NCBI GenBank assembly: GCA_001910725.1
Contig: MJGA01000027.1
Coordinates: 310,001-374,000, forward strand
Length of the DNA: 64,000 nt
Reading direction: 5' to 3'
DNA from: Phanerodontia chrysosporium
Lineage: Eukaryota > Basidiomycota > Agaricomycetes > Polyporales > Phanerochaetaceae
The stretch's first letter is position 1. Every line of letters starts with the position of its first letter. Position numbers and translations under genes: made by a program. Of the stretch, positions 34,608 through 45,723 are shown piece after piece. The notes beneath the pieces were generated by a model. The model had not been told where the DNA came from, searched no databases, and saw only the letters and a list, made by a program, of their open reading frames with translations.

Positions 34608-35080
34608 ATGACCACCATCCATGAACTGCTGGGTAGTTTATCTTCCAGCATGAAAGCCTGAGACGAAACGAACGCGTGATCAGAGTGCTCTGGGTTTATC
34701 AACGAGAAGCAGTCTGCGGCAGATCTCACAAAACTGCGTTCACTTTGCAGTGTGCATCTGGACAAGCATGTCGCCCCGGTAGCGGTAGAGCGACTATCTG
34801 CTCCAGCAAGCGTCATCGACATCTGAACGGCAGTCACAGTACTGACGATATTTATTGTCTCCTAACCGAATCACGTCTGGAACGCTTGCTGAAGTGGTGT
34901 GCAGACCAGCATCAGTCACCACGCGAGCTCACATTCGACCGTGTCGTCTTTCAAGCGTGGCATCGTGACCTATACCACGACATCGTCCGTCGCTTTGAAG
35001 GTGTGCCCCAATTGAGAGTGCACCGACCCTGGAGACGACTGCAATACACAACAGAGTGGAGGAATGTCTCGATTACCCGA
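34608..35080 (+). pseudogene. F-box family relic (copy C): leader joined to C-terminal unit
   Basis: Starts at 34608 with M-T-T-I-H-E-L-L-G-S-L but meets a TGA at codon 18, before any intron. After about 60 bases the pre-F-box helix is recognisable (A-D-L-T-K-L-R-S-L-C). The sequence then jumps directly to the last leucine-rich unit (L-E-R-L-L-K-W-C-A-D-Q-H, L-T-F-D-R-V-V-F-Q-A-W). The F-box and the central repeats are missing. The nonsense codon and the internal deletion make this a pseudogene. It lies tail to tail with OXA1, whose stop codon is at 35128-35130, and the open frame here runs on antisense into OXA1. Confidence 0.65.
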
Positions 35081-35127
35081 TGGACGATGGTACTCTTTAA
35101 GCACGTACATGACAGATCTAGCCAAGA

Positions 35128-36612
35128 TTACCGCCTGTGCTGTGCCTTCATGCGGGACTCGATGATTGCATCTGCCTTCTTCTTTTCCCACCACTTGCGA
35201 GTCCATTTCACGGTGTCCAGCAGGCTGACGGGCTTTACACCAGCATTCGCCGGCCGTGCAGGAATGTCCAGAGCGCGGCGTACTGCAGGCAATCGGAGGA
35301 CTGCGCTTTGCACGGCCATGCAGACCGTGCCGGTCAGGAGGTGGACCAAGACACCCTTCGAACGTTAAATGAGCGGGTTGAACTTCTGAACGCAGGTAAG
35401 ATTCTCTTACAGCAGGCAAATTGGCCATGAGGAAGACACCGAACAACGAAAGAATGCGGAGACCATTGATCAAATGCGGTGTGCTCTCAGCAGCTGCCAT
35501 GTCACGCATTCCGAGCTGCAACAGCGGTTGAGTAGGGTTAGCTAGAGCGCGAGCGAACGACGTACCGAGAGACCGATGTTCATACCCGCGGTGGCAAGGA
35601 CGGGAAGAAGGTACGTCGGGTCGGGAACGGTCAGGTCCTGCCAGAAGTCAACACCACTCTGCTTGAGCTGCGGGACAGGCAAGTCGCACATCTTCTTCAC
35701 GCCGAAGAACATGCCAAGGGTGACCGGGATCTGGGCCAGCGGCGGAAGAATCATTCCCGACATAGAGACCCCGATTTTCTGGTAGAGCATCTGCTGCTTC
35801 ATGATGGCGCGCTGCATCTGAACCATGTCTTTCGAGATGCGTGCTTGGTTGATCTCCTCGCGCAGCTTCTCGAATTCGGCCTGATGCGGGGCCATGCGTG
35901 CGGTGTTGCGGATGCCCTTCACGGCGAAGGGAAAGACAATGAGGCGGGTGACCACGGTCGCGCCGACGATCGTCCAGAACCATGGCATGCCTGTGGAGAC
36001 TTGCAAGGCCTCCATGCCCCATTGACAGAGCCCGACCGGCGTCCAGCTGGCGAGGCCCATGGCAGCAAGGTCGCCATATTGTAGAGGGGTAATCTGCGCA
36101 ACAGTGTCGAGCGCGCTGCTGGAGAGAGTGGAGGTAGCATCCGGAGCAATGCCAGAAACGGGCGCCGCATCGAAAGCGTTTGTTGACTCTACGAGCTGTG
36201 CAGCTTCGGCAGGCGGCTGGTCGAGGATGACATCGGCAGCCTCGCTCTCTGGCGTCGCCACAGAGGATTGCGGAGATGTAGTAGCTGTAGATTCGGCACT
36301 GGAGCCTTTTGAGGACCAGAAGCTGCGGGAGCTACCTGGCAGGGAGTACAGACCTGTCCGCGCAGCTGCTGGCGCCACGCGCTGTCCTACGCGGTCAGAA
36401 AGCATTCATCCAACGCTACTGACGTGCTTACCTGAACACTTCCAAGCGACAGCGATCGGACATGGGACGCGGACGCGAAATGGCGGGACAACCTTCAATA
36501 AGCAAGGTCGAGTGAGTTCTGTATCACGTCGGAGGGGTTGTTATACGCACCGAGAGCCCACACTAAGAAGCCCTGACCTGCCTCCAACACAATGTGCGCC
36601 CCGCAGAATCAT
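35128..36612 (-). CDS. OXA1: Mitochondrial inner-membrane insertase Oxa1
   Basis: Member of the YidC/Oxa1/Alb3 family that inserts mitochondrially encoded and some nuclear proteins into the inner membrane. Five exons join in phase. The ATG at 36612 and exon 2 encode an arginine/serine-rich presequence (R-H-F-A-S-A-S-H-V-R-S-L-S-L-G). The main exon (about 36385-35575) includes W-T-P-V-G-L-C-Q-W-G-M-E and the conserved core (P-W-F-W-T-I-V-G-A-T-V-V-T-R, M-F-F-G-V-K-K-M). Two further exons (about 35519-35397, then about 35342-35128) carry the last helices and a lysine-rich matrix tail (W-T-R-K-W-W-E-K-K-K) that in this family contacts the ribosome. An ORF search that stops at 35542 would miss the last two exons. 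No frame defect was seen. Confidence 0.9.
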
Positions 36613-36850
36613 AATGCCAACGTGAAGGTGAGGGTTGAAGAGAACGTCCAAACTTCAAGTCCCGCCTGCCGCCGCGGGATAGGCGCGAGACGCCCGGGGG
36701 AAAGACTGCAGAGGCGCCCATCCTCTTTCTCCGACCAATATACGAGCCATTTGGAAGAAAATATTTAGTCCATAGATCCTCTAACGACTGACAAAAGGTG
36801 CAGAGCAGAAGGTGATACAGCAAGAAGCATGTAATACATACAGCGTCCGG

Positions 36851-39231
36851 TTAGGCCACGCCATTACGTGACTGACCTTCGCTATCCCTCCTCAACATCG
36901 GGCTAGCAAGTCCTCGCTCGATCCGACTCTCGTCCGTCACTGCGCGCGGTATCTCCTGCGCGTGGGACTCCTGCTGCACCGGCGGCGTCCCAGAGTAGCG
37001 TGGCGAGCGCGAGGGCGTATGTGCGTTCGTGAGGTCAACTTCGTTCCCCTCGTCGACATCCTCGTCGTCGGACTCCCCCACAGTCGAGAAGCGCCCGCCG
37101 GGCGTGCCTAGGCCTGAGGCGCGGCGCGCCTTGCGTGCGTGGAACGTCCGGCTCGCCGTCGCATTCGAGAAGAGCGGAAGTAGGTACCGCTCGTCAAGCG
37201 CCTGGAACCACTTGCCGTCCTCTGACGTCCCACCTGCGGTCGGTGCGGCACGCGACGAAGATGCTTGCTTTCCGCCTGGAGACGGGACGTCGCCCGCCGC
37301 GGCGGGCGCAAGTGGCAGCACTTCGACGTCCGAGTCGTAATCCGACGATGCTGCAGAGAATATCGCATTGTTGTGAAGAGGCGAATTGTCAGCCTGGCTT
37401 GGTGGTTGTAGCTGCTCGGTGCTTGATTGCCATAGTGTATACCAATGTTCGTACGACCCTGGCGGATAGCTGCCGCTTGCTGTGCAGCCATGTATCCGTC
37501 GTCTTCGTCAGTGTATCCGCCGGCCCAACGGTTGGTCCTTCGTCGGCCATATCCAAACCACCCAGTACGGGCAGTTCCTCTTCGTCACTGCTGCTTGCGG
37601 CATCGTCTTCGACACCAGTACGTATACCGAGGACTTCGAGCATGTACGCAGTGGTGCCACCGAACATGATCACCGTGAGCACAACCACAACAAGAACGGT
37701 CGTCCGGAGCGTTTGCGCGTTGTCACCCTTGAATCCAGCGGCCAAGGCGACGCCGACCGCACCGCGAAGGCCGGCCCAGAATAGCATCATTTGGTAAGAA
37801 TGAGGGAGCTCTTCACTGCGCTGTCCACGTGCATGACGATGGAAGAAGTTGATTGCTTCTGAGAGCGGGAAGACTGCCGCGTAGCGCGTGAAGATGACGG
37901 CGACAGTGGTGATGATGACGAATAGAGGCTTGAAGTAGTTCGTCACCTTGGTCGATGACGGCGGACTTGTGAAAAGGGAGAGACCAAGGTAAATGAAGAT
38001 GAAGTTCTCGGAGAGCTGTGCGAGGGTCGAGAATATGTACTTGGTCGTGCGCTGCGTTCGTCTTGACATCGTATGATAGGCGTAATGCTTCAAAGTGATG
38101 CCACAGAACAGCAGCGAAACGATCCAGACATAGACAAGCCATTCGAGAAGAAATAGCAAGTGTATGCCGACAGAGCGACCAAGCAGGACTCGATGCCGGG
38201 ATAGTGTGACAGTGAGGAATGCTTGAGAATGAGCGACATCGCCAGACCAAAGATAACCCCTAAGGCCATGGATATGCTGAACGAGAGCAAGAAAATCCCG
38301 ATACCGTGGAAGATTGACCCGACGTGTATTTCGCTACCGTGAAACTGGGAGAGTGTCCTGCTCTGCATGAATGCACCGCGACCAACTCAAAAGAATGGCG
38401 ATACGTACTCGTACATGACGATACTGACAGCATCGTTGAGTAAACTTTCGCCGAAAATAATGGTGTAGAGCTTCGGGTCGACCTTGTACTGGTTGAATAT
38501 GGCAAGGATAGTCACTGGGTCCGTGGCTGACAGCGTAGAACCGAACGTCAAACATTCGATGAGCGAAAGTTCAAGTGATTCCAAGCCAAGGAACGAGTAG
38601 ATGTACACGAGCACTCTACACTGCATGTGGTAAGTAGCATGGCGAACCGGGATGGCTTAAGGACGCACCCGACTCCCACAGCAGATATCATTGTTCCCAG
38701 AAATGCGAACGTCAAAATCGAGCCGAAATTGCGGAAGAAATTCTCCTGCAGCCACAAGATTCAGAGGGCGCTGCGCAGCTGAAGCGTACTGACGCACCTG
38801 CTTGAGCTCATATCCGGAGTTGAGAATGATTGGCGGTAGCAAGAGATTGAAAAATAGAGTATGTTTGAAGGTCTGCACGAGTCGTGTCAGGATGCCTCCA
38901 CGTAATGCACGCACAGCGCCAGCATATGGAGCATGAGCACGACGAACATACCAGGCTTCCGACTCACCAGCATTTCACGAATCATCGTTCCTGGCGCAAG
39001 GCGCACGACCAGCCCCACAAACATCCCCGCAAAGATGGCGACGAGCGTTTCATGTATGAGCTTTATGCGTTTGATTTGCAGATAGTACGATGTCCATAGC
39101 GATAGGATGAGGAGTAGGCAGACGAGGAACAAGGACCATGACGAGTAGTACTCTTCCTCCTCTGCGATGGGCGCCGCGGACTCTGACGGGGCTTGGAGAA
39201 TGGTTGCCGTGGGGACATCCCAAGACGCCAT
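36851..39231 (-). CDS. NHX1: Endosomal/vacuolar Na+(K+)/H+ exchanger, NHX type
   Basis: Cation/proton antiporter of the CPA1 family that controls luminal pH and ion content of late endosomes and vacuoles. The ATG at 39231 precedes a membrane helix. Family blocks follow in order: [38 protein letters not shown] (the N-D pair is the ion site), [26 protein letters not shown] and [10 protein letters not shown]. The cytosolic tail has [11 protein letters not shown], seen in NHX tails, and acidic/serine-rich stretches, ending at 36851. At 38121-38125 one base is missing between N-G-L-S-M-S-G and I-V-S-L-L-F. Two further slips occur near 37395 and 37530. About seven exons. Confidence 0.88.
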
Positions 39232-39596
39232 AGTGCACGAGCGAGACTATGAAAGTGGATGGAACCTGACGGCGGGGTGAGTTGGCGGTGTTGGCGGCAG
39301 CATGCCCGCACTCACTCTACAGAGATTGGCGCTGTCCTCGTCACTGATGGTGATTCGGACGTTTTTCGAGGGAGAGTACGGGCCAAACTATGACCACAAG
39401 AGCCGTGCAATGGCGAGGACAGGGGAACAGGGCATCCGCCACTTCGGTGGTCGCACGAACGGAGGGTGACGCTGGGTGCAGACGCTTGTTGAGACCAGAC
39501 GGTGTTGATGCGCCCGCTACCCGAAGAGGAAACATGCCAAAGTGCAGCCCGACCAACTACGACATGTTCTTTCACGTTACACAGACTAGGATGCTA
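39232..39596. other. Short intergenic region
   Basis: Between the exchanger start codon (39231) and the stop of F-box copy D (39597), both on the - strand. Presumably the exchanger promoter and the 3' end of copy D. Nothing further was recognised. Confidence 0.5.
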
Positions 39597-41508
39597 TTAC
39601 GACTCTACGACTGTACCCATCGCCGTTACGAATGAAATATTCTTTTCCCTCATCACAATCTCCAGCGTCTGGGTCCACACCAAACGGCGATCGGAAGGAG
39701 TGTGCAGCGACTTCGAACTGAAAGTTACGAGATGCAAGCCAACGAGTCTCTTTCCGATGTGTAAAAGGGTCTTCAGACAGTTCTCCATGTCTTCTACGGA
39801 AGGAACGCTGATTTTGGTCCGATAAAGACTCAAAGTGCCCAGGCCGCGCCGATGACACCACGAAGAGAGTGCGTTGAACGACGCATGGTCCAAAACGCAA
39901 CTGCGCAACGATACCTGCTGGATTTCTCCTGTTGTCTCTGCAGTATACGATTCTGCTAGCTCTGCAAGCAGCGTAATAGCGGCGTTCTTTTGGAATGTGA
40001 AGTTGCGTAGCGTAGGCAGGCGCACAAGCGCGCCGAGCGAAAGGTCCGCGCAGAGTCGCTCGCTGCAGTCAACGTAGATTGCGTCAAGACTCTGGAGCGA
40101 GGGGCGCAAAATATTGAAGTGACTCGCCAGCTGTGAGCCTGGCGACATAGGAGCCTCGTGTTCTGTGACTTGCCAGTGTAGGACAAGGTTCCGGTCTCCC
40201 CCCTCTGAAAATCCCTCCACGGTGCTATCGATGCAGTATGTCAGGCCGTGGACATACTCTGCCTCCACCGTAAGCCTGGAAAGAGCAGAGAAAAATAACG
40301 GAGGAAGGGCATGTCGAGAGACGAAAGCAGACGCGCAGCGTGCGGATGTAACGGAGTCTGCGTCGATGTAGAAAATGCGGACGGAAGGTGCAGCGATGGA
40401 GCTAAGAACGTGGTAGATGAAGCTGCCCGGCATGTGGAGCTTGATGGTATGTAGTTGCTTCATTTCGATCCGCGGCAAGTCTTTGGGCGTGTCTACGGTG
40501 TCCAGGAATTCTGGGCACCATCCTGCGATCTCAAGGACCTCTAGACTCGGCAGAGCCTCCAGAACTGGGCGTACGCCATCCGCTGGCGAGAAAGCCAAAT
40601 GGCAGTCCTGCATGGTAATCACTGTAAGATTCTTGAGGCACTGGGGAGTCCAGGGGAAGTACAAGCCCTCGAGGCGCAGGCGACTCAGCTTCGGTGCGGA
40701 GTCGTTGAAGAGAGGCCCGTCGAACCTGAGAAGATCTTCTGCGTCTGGATTGGTAAACATGATATTACAAGCTACCAATGAAGGAGCAGCTGCGCCTCGC
40801 AAGAGAGTGTCGAATCCTCTGTTCGACAGTTCGACGGTTAAGTCTGCGACATGGGGAAGATTCGCCGATATAAAATCCAGAGCGAGATTCTGCAGGAGGT
40901 GACCAGTTTCCGACTTAGAGAAGTAGGCTGTATCATCATAACAGGGCTTGAAGACTACAGTCAGTGGAATTCCCTGCGCTCGTTGCCGTAAGTATTCGAG
41001 GTGAGACTGTGTTCGTGAACCCGTGATGCTGATGCGACTCCACAGCAAAGGGGAGTGAAAGGCAATCTCCCGCCAGTGTGCACAGACAGCGGACAAAATA
41101 AGGGCAGGATGGGGTATGCGATCGTCTTCGAGGTGAATCGATGCCGCGTTGCACAGGTCAAATACGGACTGAAGGATCTCTACGGGCAGCTTGTTAATGT
41201 CGGCGCACGAGTTCCATCTCTTGCGGACGGCGGCGCGGACCCTATCGAGCTCCCGCTCGCCATCTCGAAGGCGAGAACGCAAGCGTTCGACAGTAGATAG
41301 CTCGAGGTCGCAATGTTGGCGAAGTGCCATGCTCCCGGACCTGGAGTTCGTCACATCCGAGAGCATGTCAGCATTGCTGCGGGCAGAGAGCGACATGTTC
41401 AGCAAGCTACATCAACGGAGCACAGGCTTCTCACCTTGTGACAGAGCAATCGTGAGCAACACGAACAAAAAGCTCGATGGCCTGGTCGACGTCGTAGATG
41501 GATGTCAT
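39597..41508 (-). CDS. F-box/leucine-rich protein (copy D), intact
   Basis: The only full-length family member with an unbroken frame. Exon 1 is 41435-41508 (M-T-S-I-Y-D-V-D-Q-A-I), the intron is 41377-41434 (GT-AG, phase 2), and exon 2 is 39597-41376; together 617 residues. A helical segment (L-R-S-R-L-R-D-G-E-R-E-L) precedes the F-box (I-N-K-L-P-V-E-I-L-Q-S-V-F, P-H-P-A-L-I-L-S, L-L-W-S-R-I). Irregular leucine-rich repeats (L-S-R-L-R-L-E-G-L-Y-F, L-E-V-L-E-I-A-G-W) and the C-terminal unit (Q-V-S-L-R-S-C-V-L-D-H-A) follow. It likely acts as a substrate adaptor of an SCF ubiquitin ligase; the target is unknown. It is the reference copy for judging the others. Copy E lies just upstream in the same direction. 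Confidence 0.88.
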
Positions 41509-41654
41509 ATTCAAGTCGCGCCGGCGATTACCGCGCATCAATCAGAACGGTCATGCTAGGTGCACTGAGTGATATTTGCATGCACCTCTCCGGTCTACGT
41601 ACTACGCACTTCGTACAAGGACAGTACAGTCTACAATTCGTCCTAGCACTTAAA

Positions 41655-42530
41655 CTAGATCCCAGTTGAAAGCTGTTTGTCTCGTCTCGCAACAGATAAG
41701 AGTATATCGAGTGCGGGATCCATCCGAGTCGCCATAATTACGACGAAGCTGGCACTCCTGACCATCATCGGAGCAGTGAACGCAGGGTGGAAAGCCCCAG
41801 TCAACGTCCAAATTTGAGATGCCATGATTAATCCTCCATCGCACCTGGGTTTGTGGCATCGAATGTGACTCCTTCGGAACGCGAGCTTACGTGAAGACGG
41901 TCCAGGATTGCTGCGACGATACAGCTTCAGCAGTGTCTTGAGGTCGCGGTCCGCCAGTGTGCAATGGCGGATAATAATCTCTTTCAGAGATCCCCATTCC
42001 CTCGCTATAATTTCGCCTATTCCGTTGGGATCTGCTGAATGAAGTTCGTTCATGAGCGTGCCGAATGCATCTCTGCCAAGGATAATGCTCTCGAGCGACG
42101 GATGTAGCTCCAGAGGATGGGTTGTACGGATGCAACTGTACGCCAACGCGTACACACGGACGAGATGACGAGCGCGGGATGCGGGACGTTCTTGTTCTGC
42201 ATGTATTCCGACGTCCACGTGAAGAACTCGAATATTCTCCGCAAAGTTTCCACTGGAAGGCGGCCTAGCGCAGCCTCGGCGTTACATCCACTGGCGATGT
42301 GAGCATGCATGCGCCGCACTTCTCGTGCTGCGTCTTGCAAGTCAAAGAGTAGTCTGTCACCGGCTTCCGGATGTGCCTCTGGGAAACAGCTGAGCGGGTC
42401 AATGCAGAGCAACTAGATGAGTAAGACAGACATTTCTATGAACGAATACTTACTCTGGGTGGAGACTCCATGCTTATACCGGACGAAGATACGTGACAGT
42501 AGCCTCGGCGACATCAAAGGTGGTGATCAT
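41655..42530 (-). pseudogene. F-box family relic (copy E) with a nonsense codon and internal deletion
   Basis: Exon 1 (42454-42530) starts M-I-T-T-F-D-V-A-E-A-T and is closely related to copy G on the other strand. A TAA at 42474-42476 replaces the AAA (Lys) that copy G has at the same codon. The donor (gtaagt, 42448-42453) is kept. The acceptor next to T-G-A-C-C-C-G appears to have lost its AG (about 42405). Exon 2 has the helical segment (L-L-F-D-L-Q-D-A-A-R-E) and the F-box (L-G-R-L-P-V-E-T-L-R-R-I-F, P-H-P-A-L-V-I-S). After I-L-W-S-Y-I it jumps straight to the C-terminal unit (I-I-I-R-H-C-T-L-A-D-R-D), skipping the central repeats. Stop at 41655. Confidence 0.75.
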
Positions 42531-42710
42531 GTTCGCATTGAGACTAAGCGCGGAGTATGTTCATGTTGATAATCAGCGTCGTCAAATGATAGACTGCTGT
42601 GACACGATTCGAGGTTGGACTTTGAGTGAATACTGCCTCTATGGTCAACAACAGACGTCTGGACTCGGAGCTATACTAACATGTGTAGCGGGTAAAAAGT
42701 CATAAAAACA

Positions 42711-42805
42711 CGCTGACAGCAGGATTTGAACCTACGCGGGCAATGCCCAAGTGATATTTGAACTAGAGTTCAAATCACTCGCCTTAACGACTCGGCCATA
42801 TCAGC
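42711..42805 (-). tRNA. tRNA-Ser (anticodon TGA) with an intron of about 13 nt
   Basis: Type II tRNA on the - strand. The acceptor GCTGATA pairs with TGTCAGC (one wobble) and the discriminator is G, as in serine tRNAs. The anticodon stem is AGTGA/TCACT with loop T-T-T-G-A-A, giving anticodon TGA. The long variable arm has stem GGGC/GCCC. The T-arm carries TTCAAAT. The intron together with the anticodon loop forms an almost perfect inverted repeat (TTTGAACT then AGTTCAAA), so the precursor can pair its own anticodon. Total length is 95 nt. It sits between F-box copy E and EF1-beta. Confidence 0.92.
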
Positions 42806-43106
42806 TTGATTCAAATCAGAGTCCAGACAATAATGGTCCCGGAGAACACCTCCTGGTCCTTTTCTCTAGGACGTGTTGTGCCAAGCTCCTCCACCTCAAC
42901 CGTGTCTGTAATCCAGCGTCCAGTATTTTGAGAGTAACTAATACATTTACGCTGTGTGATGCCTTTTTTGACAGATCAGACTGGCGAAGGACGATAGAGG
43001 CAAACGTGCGTGGAAGTCACCATCTGCCTGCCCTAAACTATGACCGCAATCTCCATAAAATTTGAGATCGATGTCTACGCGCTCACCACACTCACTCCCC
43101 TGCACA

Positions 43107-44162
43107 ATGTCTGTCGATTTCGCTAAGCTCGAGGCCCACCTCTCTACCCGCTCCTACGTTGAGGGGTGAGTACTTTCTCCTACTCTTTTGTGCTTGCAGT
43201 TCTTTCTGTGAACGTGATGAACATAACGCTATGGTCCGTGTTTCCAAGAAGCGACTAGACACCGCTGCTCCAATATGCCGACACCTTTTTACCTAGCCTT
43301 CTGATTCTTCCTGCAAGCTTTGCGCATTGAATACGACTATTTTACTAACCTTAGTCTCCAGGTACACCGCGTCCCAGGCTGATGTCGCCGTTTTCAAGGC
43401 TATCACCTCTGCCCCGACGCGTCCCTCGTCAGCGTGAACCGGTGGTACAACCACATCAAGTCCTACGAGGCCGAGTTCGACTCCCTCCCCGGCTCCAGCG
43501 CGGCTGGCGAGGCCTTCCTTGGCGGTGCCTCTGCTCCTGCTGAGAAGAAGGAGGAAGAGGATGACGATGAGGTCGACCTCTTCGGCTCTGACGAGGAGGA
43601 GGACGCCGAGGCCGAGCGCATCAAGGCTGAGCGTGTCGCGGCCTACAACGCGAAGAAGGCCAACAAGCCCAAGGTCGCTGCCAAGGTTCGCATTTTCCCT
43701 TCGCTCCGTCTCGCGTGTAGCACGTCCCCCATGTATATATGTCTGCCTATGAACATTGCGTTGACATACCTGTTCGAATAGTCCGTTGTCACCTTCGAGG
43801 TCAAGCCCTGGGACGACGAGACCGACATGGTCGAGCTCGAGAAGGCTGTCCGTTCCATCGAGATGCCCGGTCTCGTCTGGGGTGCGTCCAAGCTTGTCCC
43901 CATCGGCTATGGTATCCGCAAGCTGCAGATCACCCTCGTCGTCGGTGCGTAGAAATTTAAACCTTTTACTACCCGCTATTGTCGCTTACGGGCTTGTTGC
44001 GCTTTGCAGAGGACGAGCTTGTCTCGCTCGACGAGCTCCAGGAGAAGGTCCAGGAGTTCGAGGACTACGTGCAGTCCACCGATATTGCTGCCATGCAGAG
44101 TGAGTACCCTTGTCGTTCTGGCAATGTAGCGTGTTATTCACGACGTGCTTGCAGAGCTCTAA
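43107..44162 (+). CDS. EFB1: Translation elongation factor 1-beta (eEF1B-alpha, GEF for eEF1A)
   Basis: Exchanges GDP for GTP on eEF1A in the cytosol. The ATG at 43107 starts M-S-V-D-F-A-K-L-E. Intron 1 (43166-43361) is long and has the branch motif TACTAAC at 43343-43349. Exon 2 has [10 protein letters not shown] and the acidic linker [14 protein letters not shown]. The catalytic domain has [28 protein letters not shown] and [10 protein letters not shown]. The last exon supplies only the final Lys-Leu and the TAA at 44160-44162, the usual end of this protein. At 43412-43415 (CCCC) one C is missing: as written the frame ends at a TGA (43434-43436), while adding one base restores [11 protein letters not shown]. 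In such a conserved gene this is best read as a sequence error. Confidence 0.93.
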
Positions 44163-44544
44163 GCTTGTACAACGCCTTCCATCTGTTGTATCGTTCGCTG
44201 TCCGTCGTCGGGTCTCGTTGCTGTAGTAGAAGTCACCTCATGTGTAGCTGGAAATAAAACAAGTGTACTACTAGACAACATTGTGTGCCCTTTTGTGAAA
44301 TCTTGCTAGAGCCGAGACCTGACTCTGCCAAGAGATGGCGGCTCGGGAACGCCGCGTGTGTTAGCCGCTTTGAGTTTGGATGTGTTTGGCTGCTGGGCGC
44401 CTTGGCAACAAACAATCAAATCTGGGTCAAGCACCCTCGCCCCGACGCTGAACGCTTTCTTTCCTCAACGTTCATATCCCCTTCCCGTCGTCGTCGACAC
44501 TAAGAACACGTCCACTCCTTAACCTTCACGGTGTACAGTCAGAA
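44163..44544. other. Intergenic region between EF1-beta and a secreted-protein gene
   Basis: Holds the EF1-beta 3' untranslated region (with AATAAA at about 44253) and the promoter of the next gene. No coding frame was recognised. Confidence 0.5.
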
Positions 44545-45453
44545 ATGAAGTCCTTTGCCGTGCTCTCCCTCCTAGCCACCCTCGCTCTGGCTCAGAGTGT
44601 AAGTCGCCAGAAATCCGCGCCCGCGAGACATACTCAATTGTTTTCCCTCCGCAGTCCATCCCCACGGGCATTAGCTCACCCTGCTCGTCTTTCTTGACGC
44701 AGCTTGACAGCGATAGCAGCCTCTCGTCATGCACGAGCTCCCTCATCTCCGCCACCCAGTCCTTCGGCCCGGTGGTAGCGGCAGCTCATCCGCGTCTCAG
44801 GTCAGCTCCGCACTCGACAGCCTCTGCGGAAGCTCCTCTTCCTGCTCCGAGACCGCTATTCGCAGCACCCTCGCCGACTTCTACAGCGCATGCCAGGCCG
44901 AGCTCACGTCCAACCTCAACAAGCAGGTCCTCGAGATCTACGACGTCCTCTACACCCTCATCCCCATGCGCGACGCCACCTGCTCCAAGGACGACAGCGG
45001 CAACTACTGCGCGACCGAGATCACCGGCTCCGCACCATCCGCGTCCTCGCTCTATTCGAGCAACGGCCAGCAAGTTGTCACCCCCAACTTTGACACCCTC
45101 CAGAGCAGCAATGCCGCCTTCCTCTTCCTCACCCGAGCCTCAGCTCTGACAAGCTCTGTGTGCCCTGCACGCGCAGCATCATCACCTCTTACATCTCCTT
45201 CGAGTCCGACATCTCTTACGCGCCCGGCCTCCCGAATAGCATCCTCCTCGGCGGCCAGTCCGCCCTCTATGAGGCCGTCCAGAACACCTGCGGCGCCAGC
45301 TTCCTCAGCGGTGCAGTCCAGGCAGCAGGCTCCCTTTCCGGTGGCGTCATCAGCCAACACAAGAGTGGCGCCGCGCCCCGCGCGAGCGGTGCACACGCTG
45401 GCGGCATCGCTGCCGTCCTCGGTGCCGTCACCGTCGCCATGGCCGCCCTCTAA
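44545..45453 (+). CDS. Secreted, probably GPI-anchored protein (DUF7729-like)
   Basis: The ATG at 44545 begins a signal peptide (M-K-S-F-A-V-L-S-L-L-A-T-L-A-L-A), interrupted after Q-S by an intron ending near 44654. The mature part has regularly spaced cysteines (S-S-P-C-S-S-F, L-S-S-C-T-S-S-L, D-S-L-C-G-S-S, Y-S-A-C-Q-A-E-L, D-A-T-C-S-K, L-C-V-P-C-T-R, N-T-C-G-A-S-F). A glycine/alanine-rich hydrophobic end (G-G-I-A-A-V-L-G-A-V-T-V-A-M-A-A-L) stops at 45453, fitting a GPI signal. The pattern recalls a basidiomycete extracellular family catalogued as DUF7729, but I cannot confirm that. Frame slips occur near 44767-44772 (CCC/GG) and 45140. It probably acts at the cell wall. Confidence 0.72.
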
Positions 45454-45723
45454 GACGGGAACACGAGGAGCAGGAAACGGTCTAGGGGTCGATGAGTTGA
45501 TGCTGTTATTTTTATTCTGCGCGTTCTCTCCCGTTGTTTTCAGAGCCGTATACCCCCCACGCACTTGTTCTATCCTAGGCCCCTTTGCAATCTCGTGTTT
45601 ATAATCGTTGTCGTGTTGTAAGCTGCGGACTGAGATTGCTTATCCAGTATAAGGTAAGCTTTGCTAGTCACACGCAAGACCAGGCGGTGGGGCAGCGTCA
45701 GTATGCTGATAAGGTTGGCAAAG

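Noticed and set aside
34676..35368. 230-codon + frame as a separate gene
   Set aside because: The first part belongs to F-box relic C; the part beyond 35128 is antisense to the last OXA1 exon.
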